Below are positions 1 to 5,322 of a DNA stretch of 16,252 nt, piece by piece. The DNA is from an archaeon (GTDB taxonomy: Archaea > Thermoproteota > Nitrososphaeria > Nitrososphaerales > Nitrosopumilaceae): the NCBI GenBank assembly GCA_005240025.1, contig SBBK01000094.1, positions 1 to 16,252 on the forward strand. The letters are read 5' to 3'. How positions within the stretch are numbered: position 1 is the first letter of the stretch; each line of letters starts with the position of its first letter. Below the pieces are notes generated by a model, which saw only the letters and a list, made by a program, of their open reading frames with translations, was not told the origin of the DNA and searched no databases. The position numbers and the translations under genes were made by a program.

Positions 1-84
1 CTCTACGTCTTCTGCAACAAATCTGGTGGCTGAAATTTTTTTTTGCAAAATTTTTATTATTTGTTTTTCATCTAACCTGTTCAT
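1..84 (-). CDS. N-terminal fragment of a CDS running off the left edge
   Basis: An ATG on the minus strand at 84-82 opens a frame that stays open to the window edge (28 codons, beginning MNRLDEKQIIKIL and ending FVAEDVE). It overlaps the 3' end of the preceding mutase gene by 17 bp in another frame, the tight packing seen elsewhere in the window, so the two are probably co-transcribed. The N-terminus resembles the start of thaumarchaeal ThiL-like (thiamine-monophosphate kinase / AIR-synthase family) proteins as I remember them, but 28 residues without a catalytic motif cannot establish this. An internal TTG at 48-46 is a second possible start. I am fairly sure it is coding and unsure of the function. 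Confidence 0.55.
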   Translation of the reverse strand, partial: MNRLDEKQIIKILQKKISATRFVAEDVE

Positions 85-1402
85 AGCTTTTCTTTACGAG
101 TGAGGTCGCCTCTTTTTGAATCTGTCTTGCCTTTTGTAAATTGCTTGACTCTGCAGATATCCTTACAATGTCTTCGGTGTTTGATTTTCTCACCAGTACC
201 CAAGAGTCGTCGTCAACTATGGCTTTTACACCATCAATTGTGACTATGTGACTAAACTTTCCTTTCAAGTTTTTCTCAAATTTGTAAAGTATTCTATCAT
301 GCAAGTCAGATCTGATGGACATCTTTGTCCGAAGCTGGTGATACCTGCCAACAAACTCGATTATCTCATCGACAATCTGTTTTCCAGTCATTGCAGCAAT
401 GAAACCTGCTGTCAGTATTCCGTCCCGGCACATGTTGAATTGTGGGAGGATAAATCCGCCGCTACTTCCCTCTCCACCAGCTTGGCATTTTTGCTTTAAC
501 ATTGCATCTATGACATTGGCCTCGCCCACCTTTGAGTGGACGACGCGGCCACCGTGATCTAAAATGTATTTTTCTACAGATATGCTGGTGTCAATGCTCA
601 GACAAAATTTTTTGTATCCAAGTTCCAGTGATTTTGCTATACCCAGTGCCAGAGTGGTATCGGGCGATTGTTTTTTTCCGTCCTTTACAACAACAAGCCT
701 ATCTCCATCCAGATCAAACGCAAAACCAATATCGGTTTTTTTTGAAAGCTCGACGAGCTGGGGGAGCTCATCTGCGGTAGGATCCGGCCCCCTCTTTGAC
801 GCGGTTTTGTTAATAACCAGAGTCTCACAACCTATTTTCTCCAAAAGTGCCGGTGCTACATTTAACGCGGCCCCTCCACCTATGTCTATTGAGATTCTGG
901 GACGGCGTCCTATTTTGCCTATCAGTCTGGCTGCCTCACTCACATAGTCTGAAGAAATTCTAGCCTCAGTACCGATTTTTTTACTGGACGACTTTTTTTC
1001 TTTCAGGATTTGCGCAAACTCTTTTTCGTTTGGCCCACGTCCATCTATGATAAATTTAAGACCATTCCAAGGAAGCGGGTTGTGCGATGATGTTATCACG
1101 AGACCTGCGCCATAACTGCGCCCCTCCCTGAATATCACCGGTGTTGGCGCCATCCCGAGGTTGTAGACGTCAATACCGCGGCTCATCAGTGCCGCAGTAG
1201 CAGTCTCCCTGATTATTGCCCCCGATGGCCTCGTATCGTTTCCAATCACGCACTTTTTTGCCTTGATGAGGGGAGCAAAATTTTCGCAAAATCTTAACAC
1301 CTCCTTGAGTGTGAGGTTATCGCCAAAAATTCCACGTATTCCAGAAATGGATTTTTTCAGTGGCGAAATCTCGATGGCTTTTTGCGAATTCATGCCTGTC
1401 AA
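68..1402 (-). CDS. glmM: phosphoglucosamine/phosphomannomutase family protein (GlmM-like)
   Basis: Alpha-D-phosphohexomutase superfamily enzyme, 444 aa, the usual size for archaeal GlmM/ManB. It moves phosphate between C6 and C1 of a hexose phosphate; in archaea the GlmM type makes glucosamine-1-phosphate for UDP-GlcNAc and protein N-glycosylation. All four signature loops are visible in order: the phosphoserine loop (ITSSHNPLPWNG, about residues 103-114), the metal loop DLDGDR (about 229-234), the sugar-binding loop GGEGSSGG (about 313-320), and the C-terminal phosphate-binding loop RKSNTEDIVRISAES (about 407-421). GlmM versus phosphomannomutase specificity cannot be settled by eye. The ATG at 1402 lies about 30 bp from a palindromic TATA box shared with tRNA-Thr, implying a leader of only about 4 nt; an ATG three codons later (1393) is the alternative. 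The next gene begins inside its 3' end. Confidence 0.9.
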   Translation of the reverse strand: MTGMNSQKAIEISPLKKSISGIRGIFGDNLTLKEVLRFCENFAPLIKAKKCVIGNDTRPSGAIIRETATAALMSRGIDVYNLGMAPTPVIFREGRSYGAGLVITSSHNPLPWNGLKFIIDGRGPNEKEFAQILKEKKSSSKKIGTEARISSDYVSEAARLIGKIGRRPRISIDIGGGAALNVAPALLEKIGCETLVINKTASKRGPDPTADELPQLVELSKKTDIGFAFDLDGDRLVVVKDGKKQSPDTTLALGIAKSLELGYKKFCLSIDTSISVEKYILDHGGRVVHSKVGEANVIDAMLKQKCQAGGEGSSGGFILPQFNMCRDGILTAGFIAAMTGKQIVDEIIEFVGRYHQLRTKMSIRSDLHDRILYKFEKNLKGKFSHIVTIDGVKAIVDDDSWVLVRKSNTEDIVRISAESSNLQKARQIQKEATSLVKKSYEQVR

Positions 1403-1427
1403 GTCCTTTGGTCTCTTCTCGCTTTGT

Positions 1428-1436
1428 TTTTATAAA
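1428..1436. promoter_or_regulatory. symmetric TATA box shared by tRNA-Thr (+) and the mutase gene (-)
   Basis: The core TTTATAAA at 1429-1436 is self-complementary. Its centre (1432.5) is 26.5 bp from the tRNA 5' end at 1459, and the same distance the other way reaches about 1406, 4 nt before the mutase ATG at 1402. One TFB/TBP site could serve both directions; orientation would depend on flanking BRE elements, which I cannot score. Confidence 0.65.
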
Positions 1437-1458
1437 CTCTGATAACACTGCGAACCAT

Positions 1459-1532
1459 GCCTCGATAGCTCAGACTGGTGGAGCGAACGCCTCGTAAGCG
1501 TTAGGTCGCGGGTCCAAATCCCGCTCGAGGCT
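1459..1532 (+). tRNA. tRNA-Thr (anticodon CGT)
   Basis: Full cloverleaf: 7-bp acceptor stem GCCTCGA/TCGAGGC, D-stem GCTC/GAGC, 5-bp anticodon stem AACGC/GCGTT around loop CTCGTAA (anticodon CGT, reading ACG), variable AGGTC, T-stem GCGGG/CCCGC with loop TCCAAAT, and discriminator T1532, as expected for archaeal tRNA-Thr. No intron, and CCA is not encoded. A TATA box is centred 26.5 bp upstream of the 5' end. Confidence 0.95.
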
Positions 1533-1546
1533 TTAAAATAACAAAA

Positions 1547-1624
1547 TCATTGTGCTAGGGTTTCGATGTCGACTTGAAGTTCCTTGGCGAGACCTTCCCA
1601 CCATTTGTTGATCTGTTCGGTCAT
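1547..1624 (-). CDS. possible 25-aa peptide
   Basis: An ATG at 1624 opens 25 codons (MTEQINKWWEGLAKEL then QVDIETLAQ, stop TGA at 1549-1547). The peptide has an amphipathic-helix pattern with a WW pair and alternating acidic and basic residues. A TATA-like CTATAAA (1652-1658 read on the minus strand) is centred about 31 bp upstream, close to the leaderless spacing used elsewhere here. The open frame extends upstream to 1813, but that part overlaps the small membrane gene at 1705-1869 in another frame and reads like non-coding sequence. It may instead be the 3' remnant of a decayed longer gene. I do not recognise it. Confidence 0.35.
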   Translation of the reverse strand: MTEQINKWWEGLAKELQVDIETLAQ

Positions 1625-1704
1625 CTCCCCGAAGGTATCAGCGAGCGCTCCTTTATAGATCTGTCGGTTGAAAATTGACTCGCGGGTGTTTGAGTAACAA
1701 AAAC

Positions 1705-1869
1705 CTAGGTCCCCTTTTTGATGCGGCGTCTGTATAAGATGATCGCAAGTGCTCCACCCGCACAGCTCCAAAATACTGGCCAGCGTGCAGGGTTGTCGGC
1801 AAGCCCAATCCATGCATAAATTGTACCCCCAATCAAACCGTAGCCAACCAACTCAAGGATCTTGCTCAT
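1705..1869 (-). CDS. small two-TM membrane protein (54 aa)
   Basis: An ATG at 1869 begins a 54-residue protein (MSKILELVGYGLIGGT..., ending YRRRIKKGT). Two hydrophobic segments, about residues 5-23 and 33-46, are separated by a short polar loop containing D-N-P, and the C-terminus is strongly basic, so a hairpin with cytoplasmic ends is likely by the positive-inside rule. The start lies 25.5 bp from the centre of the TATA-like box at 1891-1898, consistent with a leaderless mRNA. It is divergent from, and apparently homologous to, the small membrane protein at 1920-2099: aligned from the N-P of the loop without gaps, 8 of the next 21 residues are identical (NP, F, GAL, I, Y). No known function. 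Confidence 0.7.
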   Translation of the reverse strand: MSKILELVGYGLIGGTIYAWIGLADNPARWPVFWSCAGGALAIILYRRRIKKGT

Positions 1870-1890
1870 ATGATCTCAGAATATCGAAAA

Positions 1891-1898
1891 GATATATT
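1891..1898. promoter_or_regulatory. TATA box midway between two divergent small-protein genes
   Basis: GATATATT (AATATATC on the other strand), centre 1894.5. The two divergent start codons (ATG with first base 1869 on the minus strand, GTG with first base 1920 on the plus strand) are each exactly 25.5 bp from this centre, the archaeal TATA-to-TSS distance. No second TATA-like sequence is needed for either gene. Confidence 0.6.
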
Positions 1899-1919
1899 GT
1901 TTGTTCACGAAATAACTTG

Positions 1920-2099
1920 GTGGACAAATACCTGATGATAATTCTAATCATGCTGGCAATAGGTATGAGTTTTGCAATCTTCAAAAACCCCCCGAGCCTT
2001 GAACTTTTTTATGGCCAGCTTGCTGGCGCGTTAATCGTAATCGCGTATTCAACTCTTAAAAACAGAAAAACGCAACAAAATACAAAGCGAAAGCGTTAA
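1920..2099 (+). CDS. small two-TM membrane protein (59 aa)
   Basis: From GTG 1920 the frame encodes 59 residues: a first hydrophobic segment (about 4-21, YLMIILIMLAIGMSF), a loop with N-P-P, a second segment (about 29-46, LFYGQLAGALIVIAY) and a basic tail ending NTKRKR. GTG 1920 is preferred over the adjacent TTG at 1917 or upstream starts because it is 25.5 bp from the TATA centre at 1894.5. It is divergent from, and resembles, the 54-aa protein at 1705-1869, sharing two TM segments, the N-P turn and G-A-L in TM2. The stop codon TAA (2097-2099) interlocks with the stop of the convergent winged-helix gene. No family recognised; a membrane partner of the regulator or a toxin-like peptide are guesses only. 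Confidence 0.65.
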   Translation: MDKYLMIILIMLAIGMSFAIFKNPPSLELFYGQLAGALIVIAYSTLKNRKTQQNTKRKR

Positions 2100-2377
2100 A
2101 GATCTAGACCAAATGATTCCGCAAGGTCATGGAATCGCTTGTATGACTCTAGATACTGTTTGCCTTTTGGCGTAATTATGTATGTGTTTTTACCATCGAA
2201 CTCTATCTTGTTGATCAGGCCTGCACCTGTGAGGTTTTCTATGAATTTGGCAAGCCTAGAGTGTGAGAGATTTGCCTTTGTCAGAAGCGATGTTACCTTG
2301 ATTCCCTCTTGGCCACACTGATCAGTAGCTACGAGCAGATCCGCTACAATTTGCATACTGGTCCTATAAGGGGTCAT
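2096..2377 (-). CDS. winged-helix DNA-binding protein (HTH_45/ArnR-like), 93 aa
   Basis: A small single-domain winged-helix regulator of the type abundant in thaumarchaea. Visible order: N-terminal helix (YRTSMQIVADLLVAT), helix 2 (KVTSLLTKANLS), recognition helix (SHSRLAKFIENLTGAGLI), wing (KIEFDGKNTYIITPKGKQYL) and a C-terminal helix ending SFGLDL that may dimerise. The paralogue at 8732-9031 shares the layout, including SH-R near the recognition helix and the Y-x-x-F ... A-x-SFGL end. The ATG at 2377 lies about 26 bp from TTATAA (2400-2405), so the mRNA is probably leaderless. Its stop overlaps that of the convergent 59-aa membrane protein. Target genes are unknown. Confidence 0.85.
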   Translation of the reverse strand: MTPYRTSMQIVADLLVATDQCGQEGIKVTSLLTKANLSHSRLAKFIENLTGAGLINKIEFDGKNTYIITPKGKQYLESYKRFHDLAESFGLDL

Positions 2378-2399
2378 GGCAACCCTACCTTTTACTTGG

Positions 2400-2405
2400 T
2401 TATAA
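2400..2405 (-). promoter_or_regulatory. TATA box for the winged-helix gene
   Basis: TTATAA is centred about 26 bp upstream of the ATG at 2377, giving a leaderless start. Confidence 0.5.
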
Positions 2406-2426
2406 GGGTATCAAAATTTCTCACTG

Positions 2427-2434
2427 TATTAATA
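2427..2434 (+). promoter_or_regulatory. TATA box fixing the start at 2456
   Basis: TATTAATA is centred 25.5 bp before ATG 2456. It is the reason for rejecting the longer reading frame that begins at 2309 inside the divergent winged-helix gene. Confidence 0.5.
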
Positions 2435-2455
2435 ACTGAATCTGCATCCAACAAC

Positions 2456-3025
2456 ATGCCAGACATCTCAATTCTTTGGTCTGAGGAATTTCTGGGTGTT
2501 GCATACAGGTATTTCGATCTTAGGATGAATGTGATCCCGTTGTTTCAAAACCGCAAGCATGCCTCTGATGTGTGGAACGAAACTGTCCACTGGTGGAGCG
2601 ATCATGACATAAAGATGCGATTTATCGAGTCCGGTGATCAATACTGGTTTATCCTGGCATCAGAATCGAGGCGGCCGGATCATAACCTGTCGTTTTTCAA
2701 AGTCCTGCCAAAATCAAACAACTACCTCAGGTTCAAAAAGGGTCACATGGGTGAGGCATACCTTTGCTTTGCGTCATACACAAAAAAGGATGAAAAAGAT
2801 GTCAAAAACGACGCAGTGTGTAATTGTAGTCACACAAAAGAAGAACACGACGGAAGATGCCTTGCAGACGGTTGTAACTGCGATAAATTTGCGAGCTTTG
2901 AGTTGAAACTATTGAAAAAGAAAAAAACCGTCACCAACATCAAATTCTTAGATGAAAAAGAAGTCAAAGACGACTCTGTTTCGTGGAACTGTCTGTACAT
3001 TAACAAGTACAAAAACTCTGCCTAG
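2456..3025 (+). CDS. unknown protein with a C-terminal Cys/His (zinc-like) cluster, 189 aa
   Basis: I do not recognise the N-terminal part (MPDISILWSEEFLGVAYRY...), which is rich in aromatic residues (VHWWSDHD, DQYWFILA) and looks like a soluble mixed alpha/beta domain. From residue 122 there is a compact cluster C-x-C-x-H-x4-H-x3-C-x4-C-x-C (C122, C124, H126, H131, C135, C140, C142), very likely metal binding, embedded in Lys/Asp-rich sequence. Similar CxC-H-H-CxC knuckles occur in other thaumarchaeal unknown proteins as far as I recall. The start at 2456 is set by a TATA box; upstream in-frame codons overlap the divergent gene. Its TAG stop (3023-3025) interlocks with that of the convergent CxxC protein. 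Confidence 0.75.
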   Translation: MPDISILWSEEFLGVAYRYFDLRMNVIPLFQNRKHASDVWNETVHWWSDHDIKMRFIESGDQYWFILASESRRPDHNLSFFKVLPKSNNYLRFKKGHMGEAYLCFASYTKKDEKDVKNDAVCNCSHTKEEHDGRCLADGCNCDKFASFELKLLKKKKTVTNIKFLDEKEVKDDSVSWNCLYINKYKNSA

Positions 3026-3189
3026 TTTTTGCCTAAATTGACACGCCCGTGCTTGCCTGGATAATACTCAGAAATCTTTTTCGAATAACATTTGCCACAA
3101 ATGGAACCATCGATGTTCCATTCTTTCATTGCTTGGTACTTGCGTTCCATCACTCCATTACACATGATGCATTTTTCTTCGTCTTTCAA
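3022..3189 (-). CDS. small CxxC zinc-ribbon-like protein, 55 aa, TTG start
   Basis: A TTG at 3189 opens 55 codons: LKDEEKCIMCNG, then an aromatic/basic stretch (MERKYQAMKEWNIDG), then ICGKCYSKKISEYYPG and a short basic tail. The two CxxC pairs (residues 7/10 and 31/34) form a classic four-Cys zinc-ribbon spacing. There is no ATG ahead of the first Cys in frame and an in-frame stop lies 10 codons upstream, so TTG is the only standard start before it. It lies about 27 bp from TATATAAA (3213-3220), fitting a leaderless transcript. The stop overlaps the stop of the convergent gene within CTAG. Probably a small DNA-, RNA- or protein-binding zinc protein; I recall similar conserved unknowns in Nitrosopumilus. 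Confidence 0.75.
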   Translation of the reverse strand: MKDEEKCIMCNGVMERKYQAMKEWNIDGSICGKCYSKKISEYYPGKHGRVNLGKN

Positions 3190-3212
3190 GCAATCTTGGT
3201 ATTTCCAAATTC

Positions 3213-3220
3213 TATATAAA
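3213..3220 (-). promoter_or_regulatory. TATA box for the 55-aa CxxC protein
   Basis: TATATAAA, centre 3216.5, is 27.5 bp from the TTG at 3189 and decides that unusual start. The box is nearly symmetric; on the plus strand it would start a transcript near 3243, ahead of the hairpin at 3281. Confidence 0.5.
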
Positions 3221-3280
3221 AATCATGATTGTGTTGGCATGGCAAAAAATTTGTTAAATAATAGGTTGCAGCAGAAAAAC

Positions 3281-3344
3281 TGCGATAGGATGTCCGGCCA
3301 ATGTAGACCTCCTGCAATTTTTACATGGCCCGACACCTATCGCA
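3281..3344. other. long imperfect hairpin; terminator or small-RNA candidate
   Basis: Arms 3281-3305 and 3322-3344 pair over about 22 bp: 9 bp perfect (TGCGATAGG/CCTATCGCA), a bulged A3290, TGTC/GACA, one C-C mismatch, GGCCA/TGGCC, a bulged A3301 and TGTA/TACA, closing a 16-nt loop. On the minus strand it begins 12 nt after the AIPR stop and is followed by G-TTTTT (3280-3275), so it could terminate that gene. On the plus strand a TATA-like TTAAATAA (3254-3261) would place a start at its base. The plus-strand loop holds ACCTCCT, the 16S anti-Shine-Dalgarno word. The surrounding gene-free stretch (3190-3355) otherwise contains only the promoter of the CxxC gene. Confidence 0.6.
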
Positions 3345-3355
3345 AATTTGTGTAC

Positions 3356-5107
3356 TCAGAGCAGGCTGTTTACCATCTTTTTGACGCTTTCTAACTCTTC
3401 TTCCTCTTGTCTGATTTTTTTGTCAACTACACGAAGCATTGCTTCGTTCCAGACGTGGTGAGAAAAAAAATTGTGCTTTGTGTTGGCAATCTCCATCTCA
3501 TCGTCTACTACAGTGTCCTCAAGAAACTTGGTCACCACAACGTCGGTCAGTTTCAAAATTCGCTCATTAAGCTTGTAGCTTTTAAAAATTGGTTCGAGTT
3601 TTGCCACGTCCTCCTTAAAGTCACCCTTGGTGCCTAGTATGTTCTTATGTACAATTCTAAAATATGTTGCAACAAAAAACAGCGTGGCGTATCGCTTTGT
3701 TTTGTGTCCTCCACGTTTGCCATACCCGAGAGATTTTTTGGCATATTCTTTGACGAGATACGGGTATATCAACAACCTGTAGTCGTCTTTTAGATTTTCA
3801 TTAAAGATATCGTCATATTTGCTACCCCGAGGCAAAAACTGTGCTGGTGAGCTGTATGATTCTGTCGGCCTCTGCTCGATTCCTGCAACCAATGCCTGTA
3901 TTGCGTCCTTGGCAACAATCACTTTCTTGTGGTTGTCTGGCAGGTACTTGTTGTATATTGAATCCCCCATGAACTCGCCTTGCTGTGATTTTGTCTTACT
4001 ATCAAAGGAGCCGGCCTGAATTTCGTAGAAATATCGATAATTCTCAAGCTGGGACTTGATGGATTTATGAAAATCCATAAGTGAAACCAAGTCCTTGCCC
4101 CTCACCGAGTTTTGTGAATTTCTATACTTTGTAATGTTGTTCTGATCGTGCTCACTGTCTGCCTTGATTATGGTCACAGTAATGCTGCCCTCCAGATTGT
4201 TTGTCCGCTTGGCATGATCCAAGATCGAGTTTGATGTCTGGGCGCCATTGACTATTTGCGGCGCGTGAAGCATCAGGCAATCTTCTTCTATTTTCTCAAA
4301 GTCGCTTACTACTATTGTCAGGCCATTATTATAATAGAAAAACTTGTCCGGCGAGCTTTGCAGCGTTTCCCGAATCCCCCTGTTAACATTTGTCTTAAAC
4401 TGCATCCACTGCCTTATGTTGGATTCAAATACAAAATCGCGGTTTCTGGTCACAAAATCTGTTAACTCCAGCAATTTCATCACCCCAAGAACTGTATTTT
4501 TATAATGAAGCATTTTTTCAAGCCTTATCCTGGATTTTTTGCCTGCCGCTGGTTTTTTTATTCGATCCCAGAGATTCCGTATTATCTTGTCAATATCTAT
4601 TATTTCGATATCATCATCGTCATATCCTGTGGACTGGTTTGTAACATAACAACACTCTACCTTTAGGTTTTTTTCCTGAATTTTTGTAACGAGGTTTGCA
4701 AGTTCGGGCCGCATCTTTGTGACGTCTTTGCAAAGTAGTTTTTTGACGTCTTCTTTGAACTTTACAATGGCCTCGTTGGAATGCGATGTCCCATACTTTG
4801 ATTGGAACAACCTCACTTTATTTTCAGAAAAATCAACAGGCAGATAAGCGTCTATACCAAGATCGTTCGGGCCGTCAATTATTGCATCCGACGCATCGTC
4901 TTCCGTTGCCTCAAAAACCCTCGTTAGAACCCAGTGCAAAAAATTGTGGCCCTTTTCCACATCGCTTTTTCCAGTCTCGGTATATTCGACTAGGCTGTCT
5001 CTGATGTTCTCGGAAAAGCCTTCAAGCGGCTGCTCATTTTTTTTCTGCATCAAAAGGGACTGAGATCCAGGAATGTACTCTAGCAAACCCGGGATTTTTT
5101 CTGCCAC
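3356..5107 (-). CDS. AIPR-family protein (abortive phage-resistance type) with PD-(D/E)xK-like N-terminus, 583 aa
   Basis: The central AIPR domain is recognisable from FFYYNNGLTIV (about residues 256-266), QIVNGAQTSNSI (284-295) and ITKYRNSQNSVRGKDL (325-340), followed by a YFYEIQAG segment (359-366). The family includes proteins from abortive-infection loci such as the lactococcal Abi type. N-terminal to it, IIDGPNDLGIDAYL (76-89) and LFQSKYG (100-106) resemble the D...QxK core of Mrr-type PD-(D/E)xK nucleases, so this may be an effector nuclease, inferred. A Cys pair (C152, C153) and an acidic run DDDD sit between the domains. It starts with GTG (5107), with a TATA-like ACTAAATA about 25 bp upstream and a perfect 20-bp palindrome further up. 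It stands alone: no methylase, toxin partner or transposase is visible next to it. An induced-lethality role is plausible but untested in archaea to my knowledge. Confidence 0.82.
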   Translation of the reverse strand: MAEKIPGLLEYIPGSQSLLMQKKNEQPLEGFSENIRDSLVEYTETGKSDVEKGHNFLHWVLTRVFEATEDDASDAIIDGPNDLGIDAYLPVDFSENKVRLFQSKYGTSHSNEAIVKFKEDVKKLLCKDVTKMRPELANLVTKIQEKNLKVECCYVTNQSTGYDDDDIEIIDIDKIIRNLWDRIKKPAAGKKSRIRLEKMLHYKNTVLGVMKLLELTDFVTRNRDFVFESNIRQWMQFKTNVNRGIRETLQSSPDKFFYYNNGLTIVVSDFEKIEEDCLMLHAPQIVNGAQTSNSILDHAKRTNNLEGSITVTIIKADSEHDQNNITKYRNSQNSVRGKDLVSLMDFHKSIKSQLENYRYFYEIQAGSFDSKTKSQQGEFMGDSIYNKYLPDNHKKVIVAKDAIQALVAGIEQRPTESYSSPAQFLPRGSKYDDIFNENLKDDYRLLIYPYLVKEYAKKSLGYGKRGGHKTKRYATLFFVATYFRIVHKNILGTKGDFKEDVAKLEPIFKSYKLNERILKLTDVVVTKFLEDTVVDDEMEIANTKHNFFSHHVWNEAMLRVVDKKIRQEEEELESVKKMVNSLL

Positions 5108-5127
5108 ACACTGTCTTTGCCGGACTG

Positions 5128-5135
5128 TATTTAGT
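5128..5135 (-). promoter_or_regulatory. TATA-like box of the AIPR gene
   Basis: ACTAAATA read on the minus strand is centred 24.5 bp from the GTG start at 5107. This supports the GTG and a leaderless mRNA. Confidence 0.4.
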
Positions 5136-5140
5136 AAAGC

Positions 5141-5160
5141 TGGTTATTATGTAATAACCA
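5141..5160. promoter_or_regulatory. perfect inverted repeat, candidate operator upstream of the AIPR gene
   Basis: TGGTTATTA-TG-TAATAACCA has two perfect 9-bp arms around a 2-bp centre. It lies immediately upstream of the AIPR TATA box (33-52 bp before the inferred start), where an activator or repressor dimer would bind. It is about 160 bp from the cupredoxin start, so the AIPR gene is the likelier target. Confidence 0.6.
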
Positions 5161-5164
5161 AACC

Positions 5165-5252
5165 GCCGTCTTAAACCAGATATTTGGGACGGCAAAACTG
5201 AGGGATCTTTCCAGTGGCAATCCGTGGGACTGGGGTCCTGATGCATCCACGG
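5165..5252. other. gene-free stretch with two short hairpins
   Basis: Between the AIPR promoter and the cupredoxin promoter there is no convincing gene. GCCGTC (5165-5170) pairs with GACGGC (5188-5193), and CCGTGG (5222-5227) pairs with CCACGG (5247-5252). A possible inner GGAC/GTCC stem gives the second one a two-tier shape. These could be RNA structures or protein-binding sites; I see no further support for a ncRNA. Confidence 0.35.
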
Positions 5253-5291
5253 GAAAAACATCCCATTTGATGTAACAAAACAAAAGCCAAC

Positions 5292-5300
5292 AAAAATAAA
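5292..5300 (+). promoter_or_regulatory. TATA-like box of the cupredoxin gene
   Basis: AAAAATAAA, centred near 5297, is 26 bp before ATG 5323. It favours that ATG over the in-frame TTG at 5311 and ATG at 5317. Confidence 0.4.
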
Positions 5301-5322
5301 ATCGCACAACTTGGAAATGCTG

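Noticed and set aside
564..947. Plus-strand open frame of 127 codons
   Set aside because: It is the antisense shadow of the mutase gene and covers its motif-bearing segments; composition is Ser/Phe/Pro-rich as expected for a shadow frame.
1533..1704. Integrated element or att-site duplication next to tRNA-Thr
   Set aside because: I searched by eye for a repeat of the tRNA 3' end and for an integrase gene and found neither within the window.
1547..1813. 88-codon minus-strand frame taken as one gene
   Set aside because: Its first 36 codons overlap the better supported small membrane gene at 1705-1869 and have no TATA box at the right distance; only the last 25 codons are kept as a possibility.
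3281..3344. Hairpin read as a MITE or CRISPR-like repeat
   Set aside because: Only one copy is seen, with no target-site duplication or tandem spacing; structured RNA or terminator fits better.
3092..3394. 100-codon plus-strand frame, and its 51-codon part from ATG 3239
   Set aside because: It runs through the CxxC gene in antisense, the hairpin and the AIPR 3' end. The ATG is only about 22 bp from the TATA box and the protein looks random.
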